Of a stretch of 64,000 bases of DNA, positions 16,442 through 25,428 are shown one piece after another. The notes below the pieces were generated by a model. It worked only from the letters and a program-made list of their open reading frames with translations, ran no database searches and had not been told where the DNA came from. This DNA is from Arthrobacter gengyunqii. Lineage in GTDB: Bacteria > Actinomycetota > Actinomycetes > Actinomycetales > Micrococcaceae. Made by a program: the position numbers and the translations under genes. The stretch's first letter is position 1; each line of letters begins with the position of its first letter. Location: NCBI RefSeq assembly GCF_023022985.1, contig NZ_CP095461.1:372001-436000 (forward strand). The letters run 5' to 3'.

Positions 16442-16786
16442 GTGTTCGATTCCGTGTCCTCAATTGCGCTGCAAAGCGCCCTTGACGGGTTGGCTCTGCG
16501 TCAACGCACCATTGCAAACAACATTGCGAATGTGAACACCCCGGGCTACCAGGCCCAGCGGGTAAGTTTTGAAGATGCATTGGCCAGCTCCGTCCGTGCA
16601 GGTTCCGGCGTCGCAAAAGCCACCACGGAACGGTCCATGGAACCGACGCGGCTGGACGGCAGCAACGTCAACCTGGACACCGAAACCCTCTCCAACATCG
16701 ACACGGTGCTGCGGTACCAGTTCGCCACGCAGGCCGTCGGCGGAGAAGCGAATTCACTTCGCACCGCGCTGAGGACGTCATCATGA
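16442..16786 (+). CDS. flgB: Flagellar basal-body rod protein FlgB
   Basis: Proximal rod subunit, 114 aa, exported without cleavage. The rod-family signature is at residues 11-40 (LQSALDGLALRQRTIANNIANVNTPGYQAQRV). The C-terminus carries the FlgB block (DTETLSNIDTVLRYQFATQAV). It starts at GTG 16442, preceded only by a weak GAGAACGGG. It overlaps flgC by 4 nt and heads the rod-MS ring-export operon. Confidence 0.93.
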   Translation: MFDSVSSIALQSALDGLALRQRTIANNIANVNTPGYQAQRVSFEDALASSVRAGSGVAKATTERSMEPTRLDGSNVNLDTETLSNIDTVLRYQFATQAVGGEANSLRTALRTSS

Positions 16787-17175
16787 CCTTTGACGCCATC
16801 GGCATTGCCGCCACCGGGCTGACGACTCACCGCAAGTGGCTCGACGCCGTTTCGGACAACCTGGCCAACGCCAACAATGTCTCCCGCACGGACGGATCCG
16901 CTTTCCAGGCCCGCTACGTAGTGGCCCAGGAGGGCCAGGGGGTCAGCGGCGTCTATGTCTCAGGCGTCGAGTACGGAGACGCCGAGGGCCGGATGGTCTA
17001 CCAGCCCGACCACGCTCTTGCGGACGCTGACGGTTACGTCCGCTACCCGGAAATCGACATGTCCGAACAGATGAGCAACCTCATCCTGGCGCAGCGCGGC
17101 TATGAAGCAAATGCCGCCGTGGTGGACCGCGCCAAATCCACGTATGAAGCTGCTCTCCAGATTGGACGCTCCTGA
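16783..17175 (+). CDS. flgC: Flagellar basal-body rod protein FlgC
   Basis: Proximal rod subunit, 130 aa. The N-terminal rod motif (FDAIGIAATGLTTHRKWLDAVSDNLANANNVSRTDG) and C-terminal FlgC block (DADGYVRYPEIDMSEQMSNLILAQRGYEANAAVVDRAK) are both intact. The ATG overlaps the flgB stop, and its own stop overlaps the fliE start by one base. Confidence 0.94.
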   Translation: MTFDAIGIAATGLTTHRKWLDAVSDNLANANNVSRTDGSAFQARYVVAQEGQGVSGVYVSGVEYGDAEGRMVYQPDHALADADGYVRYPEIDMSEQMSNLILAQRGYEANAAVVDRAKSTYEAALQIGRS

Positions 17176-17480
17176 TGCCCGTTCCCCCCATTCCGGCCGT
17201 CTCCGGTGTAACCCCCACCAGTTATCTGGACGCGGTGCCGGCAACGGCGTCCACCGATGGATCGGCCTTCGCCGCGTCCCTGACCGGCGCCGTGGACAAC
17301 ATCTCCCAGCTGCAGGCGACCTCGAAGAGCCTCGCAGTGCAGGCCGTGACCGGTGACCTTGACGATATTCACAGCGCCACGATTGCGTCCACGCGCGCCC
17401 AGGTAACCCTGGAGCTGGTGGCCGGAGTCCGCAACAAGGCCGTTGACGCGTTCAACGAGATCATGCGGATGCAGGCCTGA
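17175..17480 (+). CDS. fliE: Flagellar hook-basal body complex protein FliE
   Basis: Adaptor between the MS ring and the rod, 101 aa. The typical FliE C-terminus is present (DDIHSATIASTRAQVTLELVAGVRNKAVDAFNEIMRMQA). In FliE proteins the H-x-x-x-I-A-x-x-K/R-A stretch and the final EIMRMxx are conserved. The N-terminal 35 residues are variable. The ATG shares its A with the flgC stop. Confidence 0.93.
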   Translation: MPVPPIPAVSGVTPTSYLDAVPATASTDGSAFAASLTGAVDNISQLQATSKSLAVQAVTGDLDDIHSATIASTRAQVTLELVAGVRNKAVDAFNEIMRMQA

Positions 17481-19096
17481 TGGCGCGTCCCATGAACGCC
17501 GCGTTCGGACGGATCGGCGACACGGTGCGCAGCTTTTCCCTGGCACAGAAAACAATCACCATCATCGGCGTGGCCGTACTGGCCCTGGGGATCGCCCTGC
17601 TGACCAGCTGGCTCACGAAGCCGGCGTACACCCCGCTCTTTTCCGGCCTGTCAGCTGCGGACGCGAACACCATTGTGGAACAACTCAAGACCGACGGTGT
17701 CCCGTACGAGATCGCCAACGGCGGCGGCACGGTCATGGTGCCTGAAGCAAACGTCTATGACCAGCGTCTGAAATCCGCGGGCGCCGGCCTCCCGAGCTCG
17801 TCAACCGGCGGCTACTCGCTGCTGGACGACATGGGCGTCACGTCCTCTGAATTCCAGCAGTCCGTCACCTACAAGCGGGCGCTGGAAGGCGAGCTGGCGA
17901 AAACAGTGGGAGCGCTCGACGGCGTGAAAGCCGCGACCGTTCAGCTCGCGATTCCGGAAGACACCGTCTTTGTTTCCGAAAAGGCGGATCCGACCGCTTC
18001 CGTGTTCGTCGAGACCGAGAACGGCGTCACTCTGGGAACTGACCAGATCCAGGCCATCGTGCACCTGACCTCCGCATCGATCGACGGCATGGACGCCACC
18101 AACGTGGCAGTGATTGATTCGGCCGGAACCGTCCTTTCCGCCGTCGGCGTCGGCGCCACCGGGTCGGCGGACAAGCAGTCCTCGGACTATGAGGAACGCG
18201 TGTCAGCATCGGTGCAAACCATGCTGGACCGCGTCGTCGGACCCGGTAATGCCACCGTGGCAGTGGCCGCGGACATGAGTTACGAATCCGCCAACCGCGT
18301 GGAGGAATCCTTCGCCAGCCCGGAAAACGCCCCCGCCCTGAACGAAGCCACCACTACGGAGGCCTACGCCGGTGGTGCGGCAGGCGGCGCCGCCGGCGTC
18401 CTGGGCCCGGACAACATTGCCGTTCCCAATGACGGCAACGGCGATGGAACCTTCAACTCCGAGACCAGCACCCGCAACAACGCGGTCAACAAGGTCACTG
18501 AAACCCGCGAAATCCCCGCAGGAGCCCTGAACCGCCAGACCGTGTCAGTGGCCCTGAACGCCGAGGCGGCCGCGGGCCTGAACCTGGGCAATGTTGAAGC
18601 CCTCGTGGCTACGGCTGCAGGCATCAACGCTGAGCGCGGAGACCAGCTGACAGTGGAAATGGTGGCCTTCAACACCGGGGGAGCCAAGGCCGCCCAGGAT
18701 GCACTGGCAGCCTCTGCGGAAGCCGCGGAGGAAGCACGCCGGGCACAACTGGTGAACAACATCATCCAAGCCGCCGGAATTGTCATTGCCGTGCTGCTGC
18801 TCATGGTTTTCTACGCGGTGCGTTCCCGCCGCCAAAACCGCGAGGCCATCGACATTGGCGAGCTGCCGGAGCTTGATCCGCTGGCACCTGCCACCAAGCT
18901 GGCCATGATTGGCCACAGCGAACCGGCCACCACGGCAATCAGCATGTCCACGGACACTGCGGGCATTCCCATCGTGCCCATCACCAGGGATTCCACGGAA
19001 CGCAAGCGCGTGGAGGTCGACGCCCTCGCGGGACAGGACCCCGCCCGCACGGCCGAGTACCTGCGCACGTTCATGGATGAAGGACAGCCCGCATGA
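17480..19096 (+). CDS. fliF: Flagellar MS-ring protein FliF
   Basis: Inner-membrane ring of the motor and housing of the export gate, 538 aa. The first membrane helix (ITIIGVAVLALGIALLTSWL, about residues 22-42) is followed by the YscJ/FliF ring domain (YTPLFSGLSAADANTIVEQLKTDGVPYEIANGGG, then TYKRALEGELAKTVGALDGVKAATVQLAIPE). The second helix is near residues 426-446 (GIVIAVLLLMVFYAV), with a C-terminal cytosolic tail ending LRTFMDEGQPA that should bind FliG. The start follows the fliE TGA by overlap. It overlaps fliG by 4 nt. Confidence 0.96.
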   Translation: MARPMNAAFGRIGDTVRSFSLAQKTITIIGVAVLALGIALLTSWLTKPAYTPLFSGLSAADANTIVEQLKTDGVPYEIANGGGTVMVPEANVYDQRLKSAGAGLPSSSTGGYSLLDDMGVTSSEFQQSVTYKRALEGELAKTVGALDGVKAATVQLAIPEDTVFVSEKADPTASVFVETENGVTLGTDQIQAIVHLTSASIDGMDATNVAVIDSAGTVLSAVGVGATGSADKQSSDYEERVSASVQTMLDRVVGPGNATVAVAADMSYESANRVEESFASPENAPALNEATTTEAYAGGAAGGAAGVLGPDNIAVPNDGNGDGTFNSETSTRNNAVNKVTETREIPAGALNRQTVSVALNAEAAAGLNLGNVEALVATAAGINAERGDQLTVEMVAFNTGGAKAAQDALAASAEAAEEARRAQLVNNIIQAAGIVIAVLLLMVFYAVRSRRQNREAIDIGELPELDPLAPATKLAMIGHSEPATTAISMSTDTAGIPIVPITRDSTERKRVEVDALAGQDPARTAEYLRTFMDEGQPA

Positions 19097-20190
19097 GTGA
19101 TACAGCAACTGCCGCTCCGGTAACCACCGCCGTCGCCCAGGTGCCGGCGCCTGACGCCGCCATCGACCCCGCCGCCGCTGCCGTGGCTGCCATGACCGGC
19201 GCCCGCAGAGCAGCCATCGTGCTCATGCAGATGGACACCGGCCGCGCCGCCGGTGTCCTGAAACAGTTCACCGAAGCCGAAGCCCAGGAGATCGCAGCAG
19301 AAATCGTGCGGATGAAGCGGGTGTCCCCGGACGTCGCCGAGCGGATTCTGCTGGACTTCCACGAGCTCACCTCCGAGGGGAAACACCTGGCGCACGGCGG
19401 ACGCGATGTCGCCATGGGAATCCTGGAAGCTTCCTTCGGCAGCGAACGTGCATCCGGCGTCATGGACCGGCTCGCATCGTCCTTGGCCGGGGCTTCCTTC
19501 GATTTCCTGGAACGGGCGGAACCGGCACAGATCGTTTCCCTGCTGGAGGGGGAACTGGCCCAGACGGTGGCCCTCGTGCTGGCGCACCTGCGGCCGCAGC
19601 ATGCATCAGCCATCCTCGCGGGCCTGGGAAGCGCGATGCGGACCGACGTCGCCCAAGCCATTGCCACGATGTCCCGGGCAACTCCTGAAGCCGTCCGCAT
19701 CGTCGCCGACACGCTCCGCGAGCGTGCCGCCGCCGTCGGCGCCGCACGCGACACCGCCAACGCCATTGGCGGCATCCAGCCGCTGGTGGACATCATCAAC
19801 CGTGCGGACGCTGCGACCGAGCGTGCACTTCTCGATGCGCTCGAGGCCCGCGATCCCGAACTGGCAGAGGAAGTGCGTTCACGGATGCTGACCTTTGCTG
19901 ACCTGGTCAAGCTGGAACGCCGCGACGTCCAGCTCGTGCTGCGCGGCATCGACGTCACGATCCTGGCACTGGCCATGAAAGGCGCCCCCGACAACGTCAC
20001 CGACAGCATCCGCAACAACGTTTCCGAACGCAACCGGGAGATGCTCGACGATGAAATCAACGCCTCGGGCCCGGCCCGGCTGTCTCAGGTGGAGGAGGCA
20101 CGCGCCACCATTGTGCGCGTCATCCGTGACCTTGAGGCCCAGGGCATCATCACTGTGCGCCATGCGGATGAGGAAGAATATGTTAGTTGA
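19093..20190 (+). CDS. fliG: Flagellar motor switch protein FliG
   Basis: C-ring protein that contacts MotA and generates torque, 365 aa. The N-terminal FliF-binding part (MTGARRAAIVLMQMDTGRAAGVLKQFTEAEAQEIAAEI), middle domain (LLEGELAQTVALVLAHLRPQHASAILAGL, containing the EHPQ-equivalent LRPQHA) and C-terminal torque helix (LLDALEARDPELAEEVRSRMLTFADLVKLERRDVQLVLRGID) are all visible. The charged torque residues are in their usual places. About 35 extra Ala/Pro-rich residues precede the core. It overlaps fliF by 4 nt and fliH by 11 nt. Confidence 0.96.
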   Translation: MSDTATAAPVTTAVAQVPAPDAAIDPAAAAVAAMTGARRAAIVLMQMDTGRAAGVLKQFTEAEAQEIAAEIVRMKRVSPDVAERILLDFHELTSEGKHLAHGGRDVAMGILEASFGSERASGVMDRLASSLAGASFDFLERAEPAQIVSLLEGELAQTVALVLAHLRPQHASAILAGLGSAMRTDVAQAIATMSRATPEAVRIVADTLRERAAAVGAARDTANAIGGIQPLVDIINRADAATERALLDALEARDPELAEEVRSRMLTFADLVKLERRDVQLVLRGIDVTILALAMKGAPDNVTDSIRNNVSERNREMLDDEINASGPARLSQVEEARATIVRVIRDLEAQGIITVRHADEEEYVS

Positions 20191-20794
20191 ACCGGCTCCG
20201 GCCTATTCACGCATGACGTACCCCGCGCTGGAGGACCTGAGCGCTCCCCGGGGCAACGCCCAGGAACAGGCCCGCGGTCACGCCGCCGGGTACGCCGCGG
20301 GACTTCGCGCCGCTGCGGCCGAAACGGAACTCCTGCGCGCCCAGCTGGTTGCCGGCCACGAAGCAGCGCTGGCCGCCGGGCGGGACGAGATCCGCCGTGC
20401 CGTTGACGCGCTTAACCGGGCGGTGCGCAGCCTTGAACAGTCAGTCATCCCTGCCGCCGCAACGATCCAGGAGGATCTGGAGGCAGCAGCGGTGGAACTG
20501 GCGGAAGCACTGCTCGGCCAGGAACTGAAGGACTCCGAAACATCGGCGCGGGCCGCGCTGGCACGCGCCCTGGCCAACGTCCCCCGCAAGGAGGTCCGCG
20601 CCGTGCGCCTGCATCCGAGCGACCTGGCCGCCCTGGACCTGGAAACGATCTCCGCCGCCGACGTACGGTTGAAGGCAGACCCGTCGCTGAACCCCGGGGA
20701 CGCCGTCACGGATTTCACCCATGGATACCTGGACGCCACACTGGCCTCCGCCGTTGCCCGGGCACGGTCCGCACTCTCCGGCGGCACATCATGA
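20180..20794 (+). CDS. fliH: Flagellar export stator FliH
   Basis: Peripheral stator of the export ATPase, 204 aa. It has a long Ala/Glu/Arg-rich coiled region (ARGHAAGYAAGLRAAAAETELLRAQL, with GxxxG-type repeats) and a C-terminal vacuolar-ATPase-E-like domain (AAVELAEALLGQELKDSETSARAALARALANVP, then VRLHPSDLAAL). It binds FliI and FliN. The ATG at 20180 is chosen because AGGAAGA sits 3 nt upstream and the protein then begins MLVEPAPAYSR; this overlaps fliG by 11 nt. Confidence 0.88.
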   Translation: MLVEPAPAYSRMTYPALEDLSAPRGNAQEQARGHAAGYAAGLRAAAAETELLRAQLVAGHEAALAAGRDEIRRAVDALNRAVRSLEQSVIPAAATIQEDLEAAAVELAEALLGQELKDSETSARAALARALANVPRKEVRAVRLHPSDLAALDLETISAADVRLKADPSLNPGDAVTDFTHGYLDATLASAVARARSALSGGTS

Positions 20795-22122
20795 CTCACA
20801 CTGCATACCGCCGCTCGCCGCATTTCGCCGAGGCACTGCAGGCCGCCGCTCCCACGCGCGTTGGTTCCGTTGCTTCCGTCTTGGGGCTTGGCCTGGATAT
20901 CACGGGGCTCGACGCCGGTGTGGGCGACATCGTGACTGTCGGTGAGGGAACCGCAGCCATCCATGCCGAGGTTGTCGCAGCAAGCCGGGATGGCATCCGC
21001 TGCATGCCGTATGGGCGGGTTGTTGGGTTGTCCGCCGGCACTCCGGCCCGGTCCCTCGGCCGGCCGCTGCTGGTTCCAACCGGGAGCGGCTTGCTGGGCC
21101 GCGTCATCGACGGACTCGGTAATCCCATTGACGGCAAGGGCCCGCTGATCAGCGGACCTCGGGTGCCACTCGACAACGAAAGCCCGCATGCCATGCAGCG
21201 GGCGAGGATCACCACCCCCCTGCAGCTGGGCGTGCGCGTCATGGACACCTTGACGACCGTCGGAAAGGGACAGCGCATGGGGCTGTTCGCCGGCTCAGGA
21301 GTCGGTAAATCCTCACTCCTGTCCATGATCGCCCGAGGGACGGACGCGGAGGTTTCCGTGATTGCCCTGGTGGGGGAGCGCGGCCGTGAAGTCCGCGAGT
21401 TCCTCGAAGACGATCTCGGCGCCGAAGGCCTGGCCCGGTCCGTCGTCGTTGTATCCACTTCCGATGAGCCGGCCGTAGTGCGGCTGAGGGCTGCGTTCCT
21501 GGCCACCCGCATTGCTGAATCCTTTCGCGACGGCGGTTCCGACGTCGTGCTGATGATGGACTCGCTGACCCGCGTCGCGATGGCGCAGCGCGAGATCGGC
21601 CTGTCCGCGGGCGAGCCTCCGGCGACCCGGGGCTACCCGCCCTCCACCTTTTCCCTCCTGGCGCAGCTGCTGGAACGGGCGGGCACCGGCGAACACGGAT
21701 CAGTCACGGGCATCTACACCGTCCTGGTCGACGGCGATGACCACAACGAGCCGATTGCCGACGCTGCCCGATCGATCCTCGACGGCCACGTGGTGCTGGA
21801 CCGGAAGCTCGCCGTGTCCGGCCACTTTCCCTCCGTTGACGCGCTGGGCTCGATCTCCCGCGTTGCATCACGCGTTGCCTCCCGGGAGAACAGGCAGGCG
21901 GCCGGAACACTCCGGAAGGTCCTTGCGGCCCGCCGCGCAGCACAGGATCTGCTGGATGTGGGCGCTTATCAGCGCGGCTCGAACCCGATGGTTGATGCCG
22001 CGGTGGACCATCAGGATGCCATCAACAACTTCCTTCAGCAGGGCATGGATGAGCAGACCCCTGCTGACGCTGCATGGGTCCAGCTTCATCAACTGGTCCG
22101 GATGCTGGAGAGCCCGCGATGA
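20791..22122 (+). CDS. fliI: Flagellum-specific ATPase FliI
   Basis: ATPase of the flagellar type III export apparatus, 443 aa, related to the F1 beta subunit. The Walker A motif GLFAGSGVGKSSLL lies near residues 166-179, the arginine-rich loop GERGREVREF and Walker B VVLMMDSLTRVAMAQREIGL follow. The type III signature PPATRGYPPSTFS is intact. The N-terminal beta-barrel (VGSVASVLGLGLDITGLDAGVGDIV) is complete. It overlaps fliH and fliJ by 4 nt each. Confidence 0.97.
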   Translation: MTHTAYRRSPHFAEALQAAAPTRVGSVASVLGLGLDITGLDAGVGDIVTVGEGTAAIHAEVVAASRDGIRCMPYGRVVGLSAGTPARSLGRPLLVPTGSGLLGRVIDGLGNPIDGKGPLISGPRVPLDNESPHAMQRARITTPLQLGVRVMDTLTTVGKGQRMGLFAGSGVGKSSLLSMIARGTDAEVSVIALVGERGREVREFLEDDLGAEGLARSVVVVSTSDEPAVVRLRAAFLATRIAESFRDGGSDVVLMMDSLTRVAMAQREIGLSAGEPPATRGYPPSTFSLLAQLLERAGTGEHGSVTGIYTVLVDGDDHNEPIADAARSILDGHVVLDRKLAVSGHFPSVDALGSISRVASRVASRENRQAAGTLRKVLAARRAAQDLLDVGAYQRGSNPMVDAAVDHQDAINNFLQQGMDEQTPADAAWVQLHQLVRMLESPR

Positions 22123-22553
22123 GCCGCGTCTTTCCCCTGGCCGGGCTGCTGAGGCTGCGGCGGCTCCAGGAAGAGGCTGCGGCGGCAAAGCTTGCGTCTG
22201 CAAACACCCGTGTCCGGGAGACCGCTGAAGAGCAGGCAGAAGCGTACCTGTCACTGACGGAGAGCCCTTTGATGGCCACCGACAGTGCCACGATGCATGC
22301 CGTCGCAGCGGCCCGGGCCTCCTCCCGGGCCATGCTGGCGGATCTCGCAGCGCTGGGATCCCGGCTGGAAACCGACGCGGCAGCGGCTCAGACCGTTTAC
22401 TCGGCTGCGCGTGCCGAATCCGTCGGACTGGAAAAACTGGAAGCACGGCACGCGGGCTTTGTTGCTGCCGAAGATCAACGGACGGAACAAACGGTTCTGG
22501 ACGAGCTGGCGGGTACCGCCTGGCAGCGCCGGCAGAAGGAAGCCATGTCATGA
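22119..22553 (+). CDS. fliJ: Flagellar export protein FliJ
   Basis: A 144-aa, almost entirely coiled-coil protein beginning FPLAGLLRLRRLQEEAAAAKLASAN, matching the FliJ start pattern (F-x-L-x-x-L-L-x-x-R). It acts as the stalk of the FliI hexamer and helps export-gate activation. The start ATG overlaps the fliI TGA, and its own stop overlaps the NlpC/P60 gene by 4 nt. Confidence 0.88.
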   Translation: MSRVFPLAGLLRLRRLQEEAAAAKLASANTRVRETAEEQAEAYLSLTESPLMATDSATMHAVAAARASSRAMLADLAALGSRLETDAAAAQTVYSAARAESVGLEKLEARHAGFVAAEDQRTEQTVLDELAGTAWQRRQKEAMS

Positions 22554-23242
22554 GCATGACCGATGCAATAGGCCGCGTGGGGGAAATCCGCAGCACGCTG
22601 CAGCAGCTCTCCGCCACGCCCGCAGCCACAGTATCGGCGCCGGCCGCCCCGGCTAATCTGACGACGGCGTCCGCCGGCGGAAACAGCGGGGAATTTGCCG
22701 CAACTCTGGCTGCCCTCACAGGCACTTCGGGCGCCGAGGGTGCCACAGCTGCGTCTGCAACCGGTGCCGTAGCCGGGAATGGTACGGCTGCCGCGGGCAA
22801 GGTCTTGGACGCGGTGCAGAAGTATCTGGGACTGCCGTACGTCTGGGGCGGAAATGATCCGGCCGTGGGGCTGGACTGCTCATCCTTTGTCCAAAACGTT
22901 TACAAGGATCTGGGCTATTCGCTGCCCCGGGTTACCTGGGACCAGATGAACTCCGGCACCAAGGTGGACTCCATGGCCCAGGCCCAGCCCGGTGACCTGC
23001 TGATCAGCCACGACGGCGGCCACGTGGCCATCTATCTGGGCAACGGCAAGGCTGTTGATGCTCCCCAGCCGGGGCAGACCATCCAAATCCGTGACGCTTG
23101 GGAAACCGACGCCAACCTGACAACCATCCGGCGGATCCTGCCGACCGAGGCGCCGGACTCCGCTGCCACCTCCGCCGCGGTGTCCGACGTCGTGGCAGCC
23201 GCACGCGCGGCCCAAGCCTCACTGACAGGAGCATTCTCATGA
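22550..23242 (+). CDS. NlpC/P60 cell-wall hydrolase embedded in the flagellar operon
   Basis: A 230-aa C40-family peptidase. An Ala/Thr/Gly-rich N-terminal half (about residues 1-80) without a signal peptide is followed by the NlpC/P60 domain: LDAVQKYLGLPYVWGGNDPAVGLDCSSF with the catalytic Cys, then GDLLISHDGGHVAIYLGNGKAVDAP with the catalytic His. Such enzymes cut stem peptides of peptidoglycan. Overlaps with fliJ and fliK, and the lack of a Sec signal, suggest export through the flagellar apparatus. There it could open the wall for the rod, the job done by FlgJ muramidase in proteobacteria. That role is inference; the enzyme class is clear. Confidence 0.88.
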   Translation: MSMTDAIGRVGEIRSTLQQLSATPAATVSAPAAPANLTTASAGGNSGEFAATLAALTGTSGAEGATAASATGAVAGNGTAAAGKVLDAVQKYLGLPYVWGGNDPAVGLDCSSFVQNVYKDLGYSLPRVTWDQMNSGTKVDSMAQAQPGDLLISHDGGHVAIYLGNGKAVDAPQPGQTIQIRDAWETDANLTTIRRILPTEAPDSAATSAAVSDVVAAARAAQASLTGAFS

Positions 23243-24867
23243 GCCTGACTACGGGCTTCACCACCGCTGCCGGAGTGCCGCCCCGGGCTGATTCAGGCAG
23301 TTCGGCACCTTCGGGGCGAACCGCTGCGTCCGCGGCGGCCTTTGCCGCTGTTGCAGGGGAATTGGCTGCCGGAGCCGTATCCGGTGCCGGGGCACCGGGG
23401 GAGCGCGCTGCATCTGCGTCCGCATCTGCCTACCCCTCTGCTTCTCTCTCTGCGGCTTCTGCCTCTGCCTCTCCGGAGATTGCATCAGCTCAGCCGGAAG
23501 CCGCTGAGGCGGGAGCCGAACCTGCGGTACCCATGGAGAACGGGGACGGCACCTTGCTCAACCCGGCCCGGTCGCTGATCGGCTGGCACTTCCGCGAGCC
23601 GCTGCAGCCGATGCAGATGTTGGATGGTGAGACCGGGCTGCCGGGAGCATCTCCCGCTCCGGGCTCCGGCCCTGAGCCCGTTGCCGAAGCTGCCGTTGTT
23701 GGAGTGGCTGTTCCCGGTTCCTCTGTTGCCGGGTCTTCTGCTGCCCCAGAACAGGATCCCCGCCTCACCAGCGCCGGGTCCGAGGCAACCCCAAGCGCCG
23801 GCGCTTCGAACCCCAACACCGCCACACCTCTTCCCGCTCCGATCCACCCGCAGACCGCGGCAGCAGCCACAACGGTGCCGGCAGCCGGACCTTCAGTTTC
23901 GCCGGCGGCCGCGGCGCCGCCAGCCGCGGAGGAACAACCGGTGCCGGCTGCTCCTGCGGCTGTGCCTGTACCCGCAGCACCCGCCTCACCCGCTTCACCC
24001 GCGGCACCCGCTTCACCCGCGGCGCCCGCGCTGCCGGGTGAAGCCACACTGCCTGCTTCGCCTGTGCTGCGGGGCTCCGGGTTTGCCGTGCTCGAGGTTT
24101 CGGCCAGGGATGCAGCAGTGGTGCAGCAGCCGGTTGCCACTGTCCCCGTGGCGGACCCAGCGGAGCCACCTCTGCCGGCCGCAGTACTTTCGGGAGCGTC
24201 CCCCGCGCCGGTCCCGTCCGGCGGCGCACCCCAGACTGCGGCCGGAACCGCACGCATGGCACCGGTATCGGCTGCCGCAGCATCCGGGTTTGCCGGGCTC
24301 GAGGTTTCGGCCAGGGATGCCGCAGGGGTGCAGCCTCCGATTACCCCCGCGCCCATGGCGGCCCCAGCTGCCGTCCCAGCCGCAGCCCCGGCCACCAACG
24401 CGCCTGCAGCCGCTCCTCCCCAGCCGCTGCAGAACCAGGTTTCCCAGCCGCTGGTCCGGCTGGCCGCGGCCGGCGCCGGCGAACACGTCATGACGCTCAG
24501 CGTGACCCCGGAGAACCTGGGGCCGGTGACAGTCCGCGCCGTGATCAGCAGCGATGGCGTGCGCGTGGAAATGTTTGCCCCCACGGAAACGGCTCGGGAC
24601 GCACTGCGGCATATTCTCGTCGATCTTCGGCGGGACCTGGCCGGGGGCAGCCCCGGGCCAACGGCAACGCTGACGCTTTCTGACCAGAACTTCCCCGGGA
24701 ACAGCCCCGGCGGGGGCGCTGCACAGGCTGATGAGCGCAACGGCAGGACACCCGCCGCTCCGGCTGAGGAACCGGCAAACGCCCCGGTGCCGGCCGGGCG
24801 CCATGAAACTTCATCCCCACGTTCCGGGTCCACCGGCGCGACCACCGCCCTGGATGTCATGGCATGA
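23239..24867 (+). CDS. fliK: Flagellar hook-length control protein FliK
   Basis: Secreted molecular ruler and export-specificity switch, 542 aa. Residues 1-400 are Ala/Pro/Ser-rich and disordered, containing a duplicated segment (FAVLEVSARDAA near residue 280 and FAGLEVSARDAA near residue 353) and PASPAAPASPAAP runs. The C-terminal Flg_hook domain is clear (QPLVRLAAAGAGEHVMTLSVTPENLGPVTVRAVISSDGVRVEMFAPTETARDALRH). Repeat number in the N-terminal half may set hook length. The ATG overlaps the preceding stop. It is followed 21 bases later by flgD. Confidence 0.88.
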   Translation: MSLTTGFTTAAGVPPRADSGSSAPSGRTAASAAAFAAVAGELAAGAVSGAGAPGERAASASASAYPSASLSAASASASPEIASAQPEAAEAGAEPAVPMENGDGTLLNPARSLIGWHFREPLQPMQMLDGETGLPGASPAPGSGPEPVAEAAVVGVAVPGSSVAGSSAAPEQDPRLTSAGSEATPSAGASNPNTATPLPAPIHPQTAAAATTVPAAGPSVSPAAAAPPAAEEQPVPAAPAAVPVPAAPASPASPAAPASPAAPALPGEATLPASPVLRGSGFAVLEVSARDAAVVQQPVATVPVADPAEPPLPAAVLSGASPAPVPSGGAPQTAAGTARMAPVSAAAASGFAGLEVSARDAAGVQPPITPAPMAAPAAVPAAAPATNAPAAAPPQPLQNQVSQPLVRLAAAGAGEHVMTLSVTPENLGPVTVRAVISSDGVRVEMFAPTETARDALRHILVDLRRDLAGGSPGPTATLTLSDQNFPGNSPGGGAAQADERNGRTPAAPAEEPANAPVPAGRHETSSPRSGSTGATTALDVMA

Positions 24868-24888
24868 ACACGAAGAGGAGAAACACCC

Positions 24889-25416
24889 GTGCCCATTGAG
24901 GCAGTGTCAGCGTCCAGCGGCGTCCAAACCGCTGAAGCTACGCGTAACCCAAAACAGACCATGGACAGCGAGGTCTTTATGCACCTCCTGGTGACCCAGC
25001 TGCGCAACCAGGACCCAAGCTCGCCCATGGACACCAACCAGATGATCTCCCAGACCACCGAACTGGCCATGATGGAGCAGCTGACCACCATGGCCGGGCT
25101 GGACGAGGAAAACTTCTCCCTGCAGATGCGGACATCCGCGGCCGCGCTCATTGGCCGGACCGTTAGCTACACCGGCCCCGACGGCGTGGAAGTGACCGGG
25201 GTTGCCACTTCGGTTTCCTTCATCAACGCAGTACCGACCGTCACCGTGGGCGGCAAGGAAATCCAGCTTGACTGGATCTCCGGCGTCGTCGACTCCTCGG
25301 TGGTTCCGCCCGCGGAACCATCCCCTGAATTACCACCGGCTCCAACTCCGGATCCTGACGGGGAAACTCCCGCTGCAGCGCCCGGTTCTTCTCTGCCTCC
25401 CGTTTTCAATAGCTGA
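24889..25416 (+). CDS. flgD: Flagellar hook assembly protein FlgD
   Basis: Hook-cap scaffold, 175 aa. The conserved N-terminal part is complete (DSEVFMHLLVTQLRNQDPSSPMDTNQMISQTTELAMMEQLTTM), and GRTVSYTGPDGVEVTGVATSVSF forms the middle beta region. The C-terminal immunoglobulin/tudor domains of Gram-negative FlgD are missing and replaced by a Pro/Thr-rich tail, as in other Gram-positive forms. It starts at GTG with GAGGAGA 8 nt upstream. Confidence 0.93.
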   Translation: MPIEAVSASSGVQTAEATRNPKQTMDSEVFMHLLVTQLRNQDPSSPMDTNQMISQTTELAMMEQLTTMAGLDEENFSLQMRTSAAALIGRTVSYTGPDGVEVTGVATSVSFINAVPTVTVGGKEIQLDWISGVVDSSVVPPAEPSPELPPAPTPDPDGETPAAAPGSSLPPVFNS

Positions 25417-25428
25417 AAGGCGTTTCCC

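Noticed and set aside
24000..24060. CCCGCTTCACCCGCGGCACC-type short repeats as a possible tandem array
   Set aside because: They encode Pro/Ala/Ser runs in the FliK linker and are not spaced like CRISPR or regulatory repeats.
23490..25151. Long minus-strand frame opposite fliK and flgD (553 codons)
   Set aside because: Repetitive Ala/Gly/Ser shadow of the Ala/Pro-rich FliK; no start signal or domain.
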